This document shows positions 54,370 to 64,000 of a stretch of DNA of 64,000 nucleotides, one piece after another (positions within the stretch are counted from its first letter, which is position 1; each line of letters starts with the position of its first letter). The notes under the pieces were generated by a model that saw only the letters and a list, made by a program, of their open reading frames with translations, searched no databases and had not been told where the DNA came from. The position numbers and the translations under genes were made by a program. Origin of the DNA: Adiantum capillus-veneris (taxonomy: Eukaryota; Streptophyta; Polypodiopsida; Polypodiales; Pteridaceae); the NCBI GenBank assembly GCA_014529385.2, contig CM043962.1:37849098-37913097 (forward strand). Reading direction: 5' to 3'.

Positions 54370-56010
54370 CTAAATTTGATTTACCAATACTAGATATGTT
54401 TTTCCCAGTTTTCGAATTGCTCGTTTGGCTTGAGTGTGAGAGAGGAGTGGAAATTTTTGTTGTGCTAGTGTTGCTTGGATGGAGAAAGTTTTATTATTAT
54501 GAGTGAGAGACATTGTACGTGTTTTATAATTAATCAAAGGGTTAAATTCGTGACGAAATGGCATTCCCAAAATCATATCGAGTCCATGCAATGGTGCTAC
54601 CAAAAATGTACGTGCTTGTGTGAATTCACCAATGCAAACTTCAACAGTGACTTGAGTTTTACAATTAAAACGTTGATTATTAAAAACAGTTTTGATCTTA
54701 TGAGGTGATGAAATTTCAGAGAGTGATAGTTGCTGTGCCAATCGTGTGGAAATGAAATCATGGCTACTACCATCATCTAGCAGAATTGTGACATTTTTGC
54801 TCTTAACAGTGCCTTGCACTTTAAACAAAGTGTGAGGAGATATAGGAGTACCTGAGGATGGGTTGTCATCGTTATTATAATCAGGATCATATCCCTCACC
54901 GTAGTTAACTTCCACTTCATTGTCGTCGGGTGTAGCATCTTCGATGAGGTTAAGAGTAGCTCCGTTGGGGCGGTTGTTGTTGAATGGTTTCTGATTTGAA
55001 TTCCTGTTGACTCCATTTGAATGGCCATTGGATTGACCATTGCCCTTAGCATGACCATTTGGGCACTTATCTGCATAGTGACCATACTGAAAGCATTTAA
55101 AACACTTCACCTTTTTGTTACCATTAGAAGTTGGAGAAGAACATTGGTTGAAAAAATTTTGGTTGCCTCGTTGCTGAGTGTTGTTGTTGTTGTTGCTCGT
55201 ATGAGGTTGAGCATTGGTAGGAGGATTGTCAAATCTTCGTCTTTTGAAAAAAGTACGGCTTTGGTGTTTACTTCTGTCAAAGTTAGGTGAAAAAGGAGGT
55301 CTCTTGTTGCGGTTAGTGTTAGCAGGTTGATCAGTGTGAGAGGAATGTCCACCTTTCTTCTTTTCTGCGTTGAGAGCCAAATTAATGGCCTTTGACAGAG
55401 AATCTGGTTCGAACATATCTACCTCAGCACTAATTTGTAGTGCCAAGCCTGATATGTACTTTCGCTTCAATTTCCTGCGACTGACATGTTCAATAGCTTG
55501 CAATTGAATTAGACAATTCCAAAAACGGTCAGTGTAACCCTGTACATCTTCATTTCTACCCTGTCGAATTAAATCCCATTGACGTCGTGCTTTAGCTTTG
55601 TACTGTGTGGGCAAAAATTGGGGTAAAAACACTTTTTTAAATGCATTCCATGTGCGTGGTCTTCTTCCATGTTGTTTGGTGGCGTTCCACCACAATGCAG
55701 CACTGCTAGTGAGATGATTGGATGCACACTTTACCATTTCACGCTCGGGAAAGTCTTCATCATGAAAATAGTCATCTAGTTGACTAACCCATGCTAGAAC
55801 CGTGCTAGCGTCTTTAGTGCCATCAAAATCTTTGAAAGTGAAGGCTTTTCTGCTAATTTTGTTTTTCTTGGGTGCCGGTGCAGATTCGGTGCGTGCAGAA
55901 TGCAATAATTTATCTTCAAGTTCTTCACTTCGCATTCGTTCATATGTGAGTGATTGTTGCAGATCTTGAAGCTACTGCGTAATCGTGGGTGCCTGAGGAA
56001 GGTGTGCCAT
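54370..56010 (-). pseudogene. Gag-protease of gypsy element H
   Basis: The minus-strand frame can start at 56010 (MAHLPQAPTITQ). A TAG at 55972-55974 precedes the long open part (55935-54370, 521 codons). It contains the capsid domain (FTFKDFDGTKDASTVLAWVS, AALWWNATKQHGRRPRTWNA, GRNEDVQGYTDRFWNCL) and an Asn/Arg-rich region. The zinc knuckle is CFKCFQYGHYADKCP, canonical. A retropepsin domain has VTILLDDGSSHDFIS, where the usual Asp-Ser/Thr-Gly reads Asp-Asp-Gly, and GLDMILGMPF. The frame ends where it is fused to copia sequence at 54369, so reverse transcriptase and integrase are missing. It is one of the most intact frames in the window. Confidence 0.92.
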
Positions 56011-57373
56011 GATTGCGTGGTTTTTTTTTTTCTTTTTTTAAAATTTTTTTAAAAAATATAAATGGTAATGCTTAAAAAGACTATTTGGTGATATTCACAG
56101 ATGCAATATACGGAATAAAGAGTAAAATAAATAACAAAAATGTAATGTACTTAGCTGAGAAATAGCGGTGGCGTCCAGTCCGGAATGGCGATGCGCTAGA
56201 AATTGCTAGAGAAGTGGACGGTCCGACGGTGCGTCACCGAGCCAGTTGAATTTTGTAGCGCCCGATCTCCCTTACCCCAAAATGATAATATAACTGACAA
56301 TTTTACGGTATGGTTACCGCTCGATCCATGCCCTGTGTTGTAGGTTAGAGTTGCTAATGATGCACGGCCTTTGTGGCTTCCAATTTATCACCGCCTGCTT
56401 CAATCTCTCGATGTGAGTCCTGGGAGACGGTGAAATGAAAGCGACCAAAAATCGGCCGTAGGTTGTGACGAGTGGGCCATATCGCGTGCGGCTGGTATTC
56501 CAAGCGAAAAATAATTTGTATATGAAAATCTTCGGCTTCTTTGACTATTCGGCCGCCGATCGGTGGGGGGGGGTATGACCACCCTCCTTAAGCTATATAG
56601 GAGTTTAAGTTATAAGGAAAGAAGGGCTTAATGGCCTGCCGGTTAAATCAAAAAGGAAACTTGGGGTTGTCACTACTTTTTAAAAAGTAGTGTGAAGTTG
56701 AATGCATGGGAAATTGAAGAGGCAGCGAGCTCACAGAGAGGGAGGTTGCGCCTAGAGAAAGAAATGGTGATGGTGACCTAAGAGGGCATTTTCGGCCCGA
56801 GTGCAAGAAAGCAAAAAGACTCAGACGACTAGGGCGCTCAGTTTGATGGTAATCCCGAGTATTTTCGAGGTGGTCGACAAAGAAGCTCTTCGACGGCAAA
56901 GGTTGCTTCGCGCGCAGACTCGAATAAAGGCAGATTTCAAGAGTGGTGTTAAGAGCAAGTTTTTGGGCTTTTTTGTCTATTCCCTTGCGTGCTTGTCGAC
57001 TTGCTTCTTCTTCCGCTTTCCCTTCTTTGAAATCCTCACAATTTCATCGTAGCTTACGAATTTGATGACGTTGAAAAAGACATATCCGACCTTGATCGCC
57101 AAATTCTTTTTTTGAAACCAAGACTCTTCCTAATCTTCAAGCTCTTCGATTTTCTTCTACTCTTACTCCCTTTCTTGCCTTCACCATCCGCACGATTTGT
57201 TGCCGATTCACCGCCGATTAGCGACCGAGCAAATTTGAACGATTAAGCTTTGAATTTCCACGAATCCTTGAGTCTTTGTATTGCAGATTTGATCAATTGC
57301 AATTCGGAGATTGTCAATTTGAGGGATTCCGTCTTGAGATTGAAATCCGGTACCAATTTTTCCTCGAACTTCA
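56011..57373 (-). other. Leader of element H
   Basis: Non-coding between PBS and Gag on the minus strand. It includes T/A-rich runs (56020-56055) and a more G+C-rich part (56160-56580). No gene was seen; short frames are background. Confidence 0.55.
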
Positions 57374-57386
57374 TGCTCTGATACCA
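57374..57386 (-). other. Primer-binding site of element H
   Basis: On the minus strand TGGTATCAGAGCA, two bases after the LTR at 57389. It fixes H as a minus-strand element with its 5' LTR on the right. Confidence 0.9.
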
Positions 57387-57388
57387 CT

Positions 57389-58069
57389 GTTGGGAGAAGA
57401 GGGGGAGATCGACCGCTTATAAGATTCAACACAAGCTTTCAAGCTATCACCATCAAACTGTCCACCTCTTCTTCCAATTTCCAAGCACACACACTCACCT
57501 AGACTATGACACACACACACACACACACAGTAAACATAGAATTGACATAGACATGCTTGTAAGAGAGTGTAAGAGATGTGTAAGAGATGGAGACTAGATT
57601 AGAGAGTACACAGCAAATAACCATAGCTTAAGAGAGTAGAGAAGAGAATCTGCAAGAGAAAGGCCTCAATCTAGCCCCAAACTCCACCGCACCTCTCTTG
57701 TGGAGTTGGTATTTAATATATTATTTTGAGTTTAAGGTGCCAAAAATTGAGGCCCCTCTTTTACAACCACTTCACTTTTGTAAATGAGTGAAGCTCATTA
57801 GTTCTTGCATGACCCATAAGGGGAGTTCCCACTACAACTATTTACAGAGCCATAGTGGCTTATTGAAACGATGTTCTAAGATACTGTACAAATATAAAAT
57901 GGCCAAGAGTAATTGCCGTTGCCTCTTCATCAACTCCCCGCATTCCACTCTACAAAATCATCATCAACTCAATTAGTAAAATAAATAGACAGCACATAAT
58001 TAACCATTACGCCCAGCTATCCCAATTGCAGCTAACCACTACAACAGGAGGGTGCCCAGTCTCGTAACA
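57389..58069 (-). repeat. 5' LTR of element H (right copy)
   Basis: 681 bp, followed on the right by CAATG and copia G sequence. Near identity with the left copy indicates a recent insertion or recent duplication. Confidence 0.93.
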
Positions 58070-60272
58070 CAATGGCATTCGGAGGCAAAGGACAACCCCA
58101 AGGACACCTCAGCAAAATGGTATTTCGGAAAGGATGAACAGGACAATCATGGAGCGAGCAGGAAGCTTGCGGCTACATGCAGGCCTACCGTTTGAGCTCT
58201 GGGCAGAAACTGTAAGTACGTCTGTGTACTTAATCAATCGGTCACCCTCAACGGCATTGGATGGGGGAGTTCCAGAAGAGGCATGGACAGGTGAACCAGT
58301 GAATTATGCATTTCTCAAAGTGTTTGGGTGTGAGGCTTTCATGCACATAGATAGAAGCCTAAGATCAAAGCTAGATGCAAAGTCCACAAAGTGTTTCTTC
58401 ATTGGCTATGGAGAAGGAGACTTTGGGTATCGCCTATGGAATCCTGAAGATAGTAAAATCTTAAGGAGTAGGGATGTAATTTTTAACGAACAAAATATGT
58501 ACAAAGATTACTTGGAAAGAAAACAAACAAAAGAAACAGGTGATGAGTACATGGAGCTTGAGGACGGTGAAGACTCAAGGACTGCAAACGGTGACAATGT
58601 GCAACAACGTCAACCAAATGAGGAGCCTCAACCTATTCTCCGAAGATCTACAAGAGCAAGTAGACCTCCAGAAAGGTTTGTTCCTTCCTTCAACCATCTC
58701 TTGATCTTAGATTCTGGAGAGCCGGAATCATACGAAGAAGCTATGCAACATGAATACAAAGAAGATTGGACGAAGAGCATGCAAGTGGAGATGGACTCAC
58801 TACATCGCAACCAAACATGGGAATTGGTTGAGCTGCCTAAAGGTAAGCGGGCACTTCAAAACAAATGGGTGTACAAGGTGAAGGAAGAAGAAGGTGGGAA
58901 GAAAAGGTACAAGTCTAGGTTTGTAGTAAAAGGGTTTTCTCAAAAGAAAGGTATTGACTTCAATGAAATATTTTCTCCTGTTGTAAAAATGAACTCAATT
59001 AGGCTTGTATTAAGCCTTGTGGCTGCTCATGATCTAAATCTCGAGCAAATGGATGTAAATACGGCATTCCCTCACGGTGACTTAGAGGACGAAATCTACA
59101 TGCTTCAACCAAAGGGGTATGAAGTAAAAGGTAAGGAGAAAATGGTTTGCAGATCAAAGAAGAGCTTGTATGGTTTAAAGCAAACATCAAGACAATGCTA
59201 CTTGAAGTTTGATCGATGGATATTGGATCATGGATTCAGAAGATGCAACTCGGATCACTACGTCTACATGAACAATTTGGGAGATGGGAAATTCATCATC
59301 CTAATGTTGTATGTTGATGACATGTTGATTGCAAGTGCTAACATGCAGGACATCAAAGACCTAAAAGAGGAGCTGTCCAAATCTTTTTCAATGAAAGATT
59401 TAGGTGCTGCAAAGAGGATACTTGGTATAAAAATATCAAGGGATAGGATGAAGAAGACAATAAAGCTATCTCAAGAAGATTACATCAAGAAGGTACTAGA
59501 AAGGTTTGCAATGCAAAATGCAAAAGCAGTTTCTACACCTTTGGCTGGTCACTTTAAATTTACGAAGGATATGTGTCCAAAGACACAAGAGGAGATAGCC
59601 TATATGTCTAAAGTTCCATATGCTGCAGTGGTAGGTTCTCTAATGTATGCTATGGTCTGGACAAGGCCAGAAATTGCACATGCAGTGGGAGGTGTGAGTA
59701 GGTTCATGGACAACCCAGGTAAAGAGCATTGGCAAGCTGTGAAGTGGATACTTAGGTATCTAAAAGGGACAACAACAAATGCTTTGTATTTTGGAGGAAC
59801 TGATATTTTTCTAGAAGGGTATGCTGATGCAGATATGGCAGGTGACAAAGATACTCGAAGGAGCACTACTGGCTATGTGTTCATGGTTGGAGGCACAGCA
59901 GTAAGCTGGGCTTCAAAGCTGCAGAAAGTGGTTTCACTTTCTACCACGGAAGCAGAGTATGTAGCAATGACGGAGGCAAGCAAAGAAATTATGTGGCTTC
60001 ACGGATTCTTAGAAGAGCTTGGATTCAAACAAGACAATTGTGTCTTGTACAGTGATAGCCAAAGCGCTATCCATCTTGCAAAGAACTCAGCCTTTCATTC
60101 AAGGACAAAGCACATTGAGGTGAGATATCACTTCATACGCACTCTTTTGGAAGAGGGACAACTAAAGCTAGGAAAGGTGCATACAAGTGAAAATCCTACA
60201 GACATGTTTACAAAGGTGGTCAACAAGGAGAAGTTGAGCTTTTGCTCATCTTCAATCGGCATTCAAGGATAA
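58070..60272 (+). pseudogene. Integrase C-terminal part, reverse transcriptase and RNase H of copia G
   Basis: One uninterrupted frame of 712 codons (58134-60272). It has the integrase end (GVPEEAWTGEPVNYAFLKVF, KCFFIGYGEGDFGYRLW) and an acidic linker. Reverse transcriptase reads WVYKVKEEEGGKKRYKSRFV, QMDVNTAFPHGDLEDEIYML, SLYGLKQTSRQCYLKFD and LYVDDMLIASANMQD. RNase H reads GYADADMAGDKDTRRSTTGY, SLSTTEAEYVAMTEASKEI, SQSAIHLAKNSAFHSRTKHI and ENPTDMFTKVV. The AFPHGD motif (usually AFLHGD) and Cys in RQCYLKFD (usually Trp) depart from the consensus. The catalytic YVDD is intact. The integrase catalytic residues upstream are separated by the H insertion. Confidence 0.95.
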
Positions 60273-60332
60273 GAAGCCAGGATGGAAAGCAGTCACAGGT
60301 TTGGTTTGGAGATCAGTCTCCAAGTGGGAGAT

Positions 60333-60959
60333 TGTTACGTATGGAGCCTGATTTACCATAGTAATTTTCTATGGTAAAAGCGCACATTTGTAAGGCCCCC
60401 ATTATGAGGAGAAGCCATCGTGCGTGAAGGAAAATCACTCACCGGAAACAAAAATTTTCACGGACAAGAATCAGGGGCAACTTTAGAGGCCTCGGGGGCG
60501 GAGGCCCCCGAGACTTTTTTTTTCGCTAGAATATTATGGCCGGCCGGCGGCCGAAAAGTGGTCGGAAAACAACCGGTGAGTTGGCCGGTGGCCGGTGGTC
60601 GGAAGTCAATGGCCGGTGGCCGAATTCAAAAGCGGACTTGTCTTCTCAAGGGCGGCCACACATGGGCGGATTGGAGGGTCCAATTTGGACTTATTCGCAC
60701 AAGGGCGGCTACACATGGCTGCCTCTCATAAGAGAGGGCAACCCTTTTGGCCTATAAAAGGAGGCCATTTCTACACACATTTTATAGTGTGAAGTTGATG
60801 CAACAAGGTGAGTGTGAGGTGGTGAGAGTGAAGCAAGGCGGGAGCTCCATTAAGGGTATAATCCCTTTGTAAACTACTTCTTGTTTTGAAGTACTAAAGC
60901 CATTGAGTGGCTGCTTTCCCGTGGACGTAGCCCACATTGGGTGAACCACATATATCGTG

Positions 60960-61008
<49 letters not shown>

Positions 61009-61092
61009 CTACAATCTCGTGTATGTAAATCTGTCTCTCTCCATTAAGTAATCTACTCAATTATCTATTTAGCTACGTCTTATTTCCTAGCA
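60333..61092 (+). repeat. 3' LTR of copia G
   Basis: 760 bp, TGTTACGTATGG...TCCTAGCA, so the last motif has one change from AACA. The (CT)n tract (60964-61005) is about twice as long as in the 5' LTR. Confidence 0.93.
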
Positions 61093-62240
61093 AGGTCAAG
61101 GTGCTTGCAGCTCGACACTTTTTTCCGGCTACCTTCTTGGGGAATAGACTTTCACAAAGTGCATGAATTGATGATCTCAATTCACTACAATGGAGAAGCC
61201 CCATTAGCTAATAAAGATGGAGCCACAGTGAATGTTAGAGTCATCGAGATGAGCTCATCAATCAAGCCCTCCACATACCAATGGCCAGCCACAACCTCCT
61301 TTTGAAGACCAAAGCAATCAATAACAACAAGGAGTTCATAAAGCAACAAGGGCATGCATTCACCTACAAAGACCTCATCTACACAAAAACAAAGTTGCCT
61401 TTGAGGCTTATCTCTCAAGACCTGAAGGCTCAGAAGCCCTCAAGATAAACAAAGCCCAATTTACATATTGCAGCGGTCACAACAATGGGGCTAGCCAAGA
61501 AAGGGGTAATCCAATGCAATGGGGCAACTACATTCTAGTGAATCTAGAAGATGCTAACTTGAAGAGCAATGACTGCAACAAAAAATACATGAATATTGGC
61601 CTAGTACTGATGTGGATTGCCTACCAATCCTTGGGGATGATAGACCAGCTATTGCATGCACAGTCTCAACTCAATTTACTTCACAAAACCAAACACTTTA
61701 TAAGAGCAGTAGGAGGATCTTTATTGACTCCCGCCAAAAGAAGAACCACAGGCCAGAGTTCCAAAGCAAAGGCGACAGATAGTGAAGCAACAAAGTTTGA
61801 TGTGGAATTCACCGGTGAAGTCAAGCCTTGGAATATGGACACACCATCTGAATTCTAGTCGATCTCTAAGGAGGAAGAAGAAGACAACGTCACCATTCCC
61901 TTGGTGAGAAACAAAAAAAAATCCAGAGGAGCAGATTCCCATAACTTAAATGAAAAGATCTGTGGAGGAAGGTCAATGATTACGAGAGGAATGATGCCAA
62001 AAGCTGGTAGAGGAGAAAATAAAGTTGATAAAGAGGGCTCCAAAGATGACAATGAAGATCTGTCAATGATTACGAGAGGAATGATGCCAAAAGCTGGTAG
62101 AGGAGAAAATAAAGTTGATGAAGAGGGCTCCAAAGATGACAATGAAGATGAGGAGAATCTTGATAAAACACCAGAACAAAGGAAACCTGAGCAACTAGAG
62201 AAGATCAAGCAATATAAAAGAAGGAAAATTTATCAAGAGA
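61093..62240 (+). pseudogene. Unassigned gene interrupted by copia G
   Basis: A coding-like sequence with stops. 61105-61305 reads FRLPSWGIDFHKVHELMISI followed by HYNGEAPLANKDG. 61514-61858 reads MQWGNYILVNLEDANLKSND and IGLVLMWIAYQSLGMIDQL. 61901-62251 holds a 30-residue unit twice (SMITRGMMPKAGRGENKVD, then acidic). The 90-bp duplication starts at 61973 and 62063 and keeps frame. Its composition (basic and acidic blocks, LYS-rich end KQYKRRKIYQENG) is compatible with a retroelement Gag-like or nuclear protein. Not recognised; it may be the upstream part of the copia-type element whose Gag lies at 63.2-64 kb. Confidence 0.4.
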
Positions 62241-62665
62241 ATGGGGTCTAGGAGGGCCTCTTTATTTGGCAGTTTAAGGGAGTCAAATATTTTGTATAAG
62301 AAAGCAATCAAAGGGTAACTTTTGAATTCAAACATGACAAATGGCTAGTTTATTTGAATTTAGATTTCCCCGCAACATGAAATTTAAAATATAGCAGGAA
62401 AAACCATATCATGCAACATATCCACAAAAAGAGATCCGCATGTAAATTACAGATCTATAATCTCCACTCTAATCGGAGATCATATGTAGGAGTTATGGAA
62501 GGCCAAAAATCATAAATTTGTCCACCCCCTTTTTTAGGGGGGAAGTGCATCCTTTGACCACTCTTACACACCTACCATTCTTGCACACATGGCATGTATC
62601 TATTTATCAAAATTTAATCACCTCAATAATCTCATGGAAAATAAAGAGGCCCTCCTAGACCCCAT
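62241..62665. mobile_element. Fold-back or MITE-like element
   Basis: 425 bp bounded by perfect inverted repeats of 25 bp. GGGGTCTAGGAGGGCCTCTT begins at 62243, and its reverse complement AAGAGGCCCTCCTAGACCCC ends at 62663. Similarity extends a few bases outward with one mismatch. The interior is A+T-rich and non-coding. No certain target-site duplication was seen. Confidence 0.65.
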
Positions 62666-63185
62666 CCTCTTCCTAATGGCAATGGAGCTTGCCGGCACCA
62701 TGTGTTAACACATTCACAAGGTACTCAAGAGGAAGGCCAAGCAAATAGTCAAAAAAGATTTAAAAAGAGAAGATCGATGATTAAGAGTCTCCAAAGGACA
62801 CCCCCAAGGGCAAAGACAACGGCCAAGGGAGGAGATGAAATATTACACTCGAGAAACCTACACGAAGATCGACCATTGATTTTCTCCTAGGCCAATAACA
62901 CTGCCACTTACTGCCAAAATTAAAGAAGACTCTAAAAAGAAAAATGCAAATCAAGAGCAGATCCCTCTTGAGCCAAAAGATCTTGTGGTTGATGATGAGA
63001 ATCAAGCGAACAAAGAAGCTACAAAGATTGATCACAATCAACTAGAAGAGAAAGACCAATACAAAGCCCACAAGTAACAAGAGAAAAAAGAGACAGAGAC
63101 TCGAACCTTTCAACAACGAGTTGATAAAGAAAGAGGCCCAATATCTCTGCACTCTTTAGCTATAATCGAGGATGCTGACCACCTG
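62666..63185 (+). other. Charged coding-like sequence before the copia Gag
   Basis: Lys/Glu-rich frames with many stops (for example KKKNANQEQIPLEPKDLVVD near 62930). They may be a decayed continuation of the gene left of the fold-back element. No domain was seen. Confidence 0.35.
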
Positions 63186-63995
63186 ATCAAAGAATTTGAT
63201 CTGGAGCATCATCTCAAAGCTGTTAAGATACAATTTTATTGCCCAAGAGTGGTATCATATATGATAGGTAGAAAATTTTTCACTTGGCAAAGCAAAACAA
63301 TGTATTTTCTAATCCGCAAAGGGCTCTAGCACTTAATAGAGCTGCATGAGGATACATTTGCAGTGGTCAGTGTGGCTGCAAATCAAAAAGCACTAGGGCT
63401 TATAGTGCAGTCCCTTGGTGATGATGCAATTACATATATTGTTGGGATAAAGGATGCTAAAGAATCTTGTGATGTTCTTAAAAAAGAATTTGGCACCGCA
63501 TCAAAAAGCTCAAAAACCAATTTGTTCATGCAATTCTACAAATTGCATAAAAGAGATGATGAGTCCTCTGTAGCTCATCTCAACAATTTTAAAGCATTAA
63601 AGTGGTAACTACTAGGAATACAAAAAGAGATTTCAAACGATAAATCTATTGAATTTCTACTCAACATCATTGACAAGGCACCATTTGACATACTAGTGTC
63701 TAATTTGCTGAATATGGAGAAGAAGCTTGATGAAGTCATTTCCGCACTTATGGAGTTGGATTCAAAGCAAAGGAATGCAATAGACGGTGTGATTCCAACA
63801 GAAACACAAAGAGATTGGGCATTCTTCAACCAAAGAAGATTCACAGGAGGAAGGATGACAAGAGGAAGGAGCAGAGGCTAAGGTGGAGGCAGAGGATACT
63901 TCACTTGCCACAGATGTGGACAACCAAGACATTTTGTTCGAGATTTCCCTCAATAGGAGGCAAATTTCATTAGAAGAGAAGAAGAATAGGAGGAG
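63186..63995 (+). pseudogene. Copia Gag of a second lineage, runs off the window
   Basis: A UBN2-type Gag, different from that of C and G. It reads FFTWQSKTMYFLIRKGL, then VAANQKALGLIVQSLGDDAI, LKKEFGTASKSSKTNLFMQF, YKLHKRDDESSVAHLNNF and MEKKLDEVISALMELD. An Arg/Gly-rich stretch (RRFTGGRMTRGRSRG) and a knuckle-like CHRCGQPRHFVRDF follow, in which the last Cys is replaced. Stops at about 63328, 63606, 63879 and 63954 interrupt a single frame. Protease and pol would lie to the right, outside the window. Confidence 0.82.
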
Positions 63996-64000
63996 GAGGA

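Larger units (their letters stand above)
50808..61092 (+). mobile_element. Ty1/copia retrotransposon G, split by element H
   Basis: The same family as C, with better-preserved coding sequence. It has LTRs at 50808-51572 and 60333-61092, a consensus tRNA-Met PBS and a polypurine tract (about 60321-60332). The flanking 5-mers (GGGTT, AGGTC) agree at only three positions, so the target duplication is uncertain. Element H and rearranged sequence occupy 53330-58069 within the integrase region. Confidence 0.9.

Noticed and set aside
50803-61097. Target-site duplication of copia G
   Set aside because: GGGTT and AGGTC agree at three of five positions, which is not enough to claim.

Overview
This is nuclear DNA of a land plant, and almost all of it is transposon sequence. 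The evidence is Ty1/copia and Ty3/gypsy polyproteins, LTRs primed by initiator tRNA-Met-like and tRNA-Asp-like sites, a hAT remnant, GT-AG introns and plant-type TATA boxes. There is no operon structure, rRNA, tRNA or CRISPR. Dense nesting suggests a large genome, perhaps a non-flowering plant, but I cannot name the species.

Layout. 1-1.1 kb: decayed hAT transposase. 1.57-14.4 kb: minus-strand copia element E, split by a complete 10.9-kb gypsy-like element A (2788-13678, TSD CCCAA/CTCAA) and then by the LTR of element F (14400-15253). 15936-36599: element B, a gypsy-like relative of A, inserted in the F leader with a perfect TSD (TCCAT). B carries a foreign retroelement block in its 5' LTR (16463-20569), a copia element C inside its Gag-PR frame (26726-31741) and a captured DEAD-box helicase fragment beside its 3' LTR. 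37.1-49.7 kb: an unusual block with intron-bearing genes separated by arrays of palindromic repeats. It holds a secreted-protein-like gene, an Ulp1-like peptidase, an acidic ORF, a divergent histone H3-like gene, two unassigned plus-strand genes and a multi-exon transposase-like gene. 50808-61092: copia element G, split by gypsy-like element H (minus strand, TSD CAATG) in a rearranged form. 61.1-64 kb: the gene-like sequence interrupted by G, a fold-back element and the Gag of another copia lineage running off the end.

How it works together. A, B, C, G and H are typical retroelements, all with stops, frameshifts or deletions, so none looks autonomous as written. A keeps integrase but has lost reverse transcriptase; B keeps only Gag, protease and a tail. 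The best candidate for an undescribed system is 39-50 kb: four arrays of inverted-repeat units share one core (ACCRAGCGA) and lie between genes that include a histone H3-like protein, an Ulp1-like protease and a transposase-like protein. A second striking signal is a 24-bp palindrome present seven times in the leader of B.
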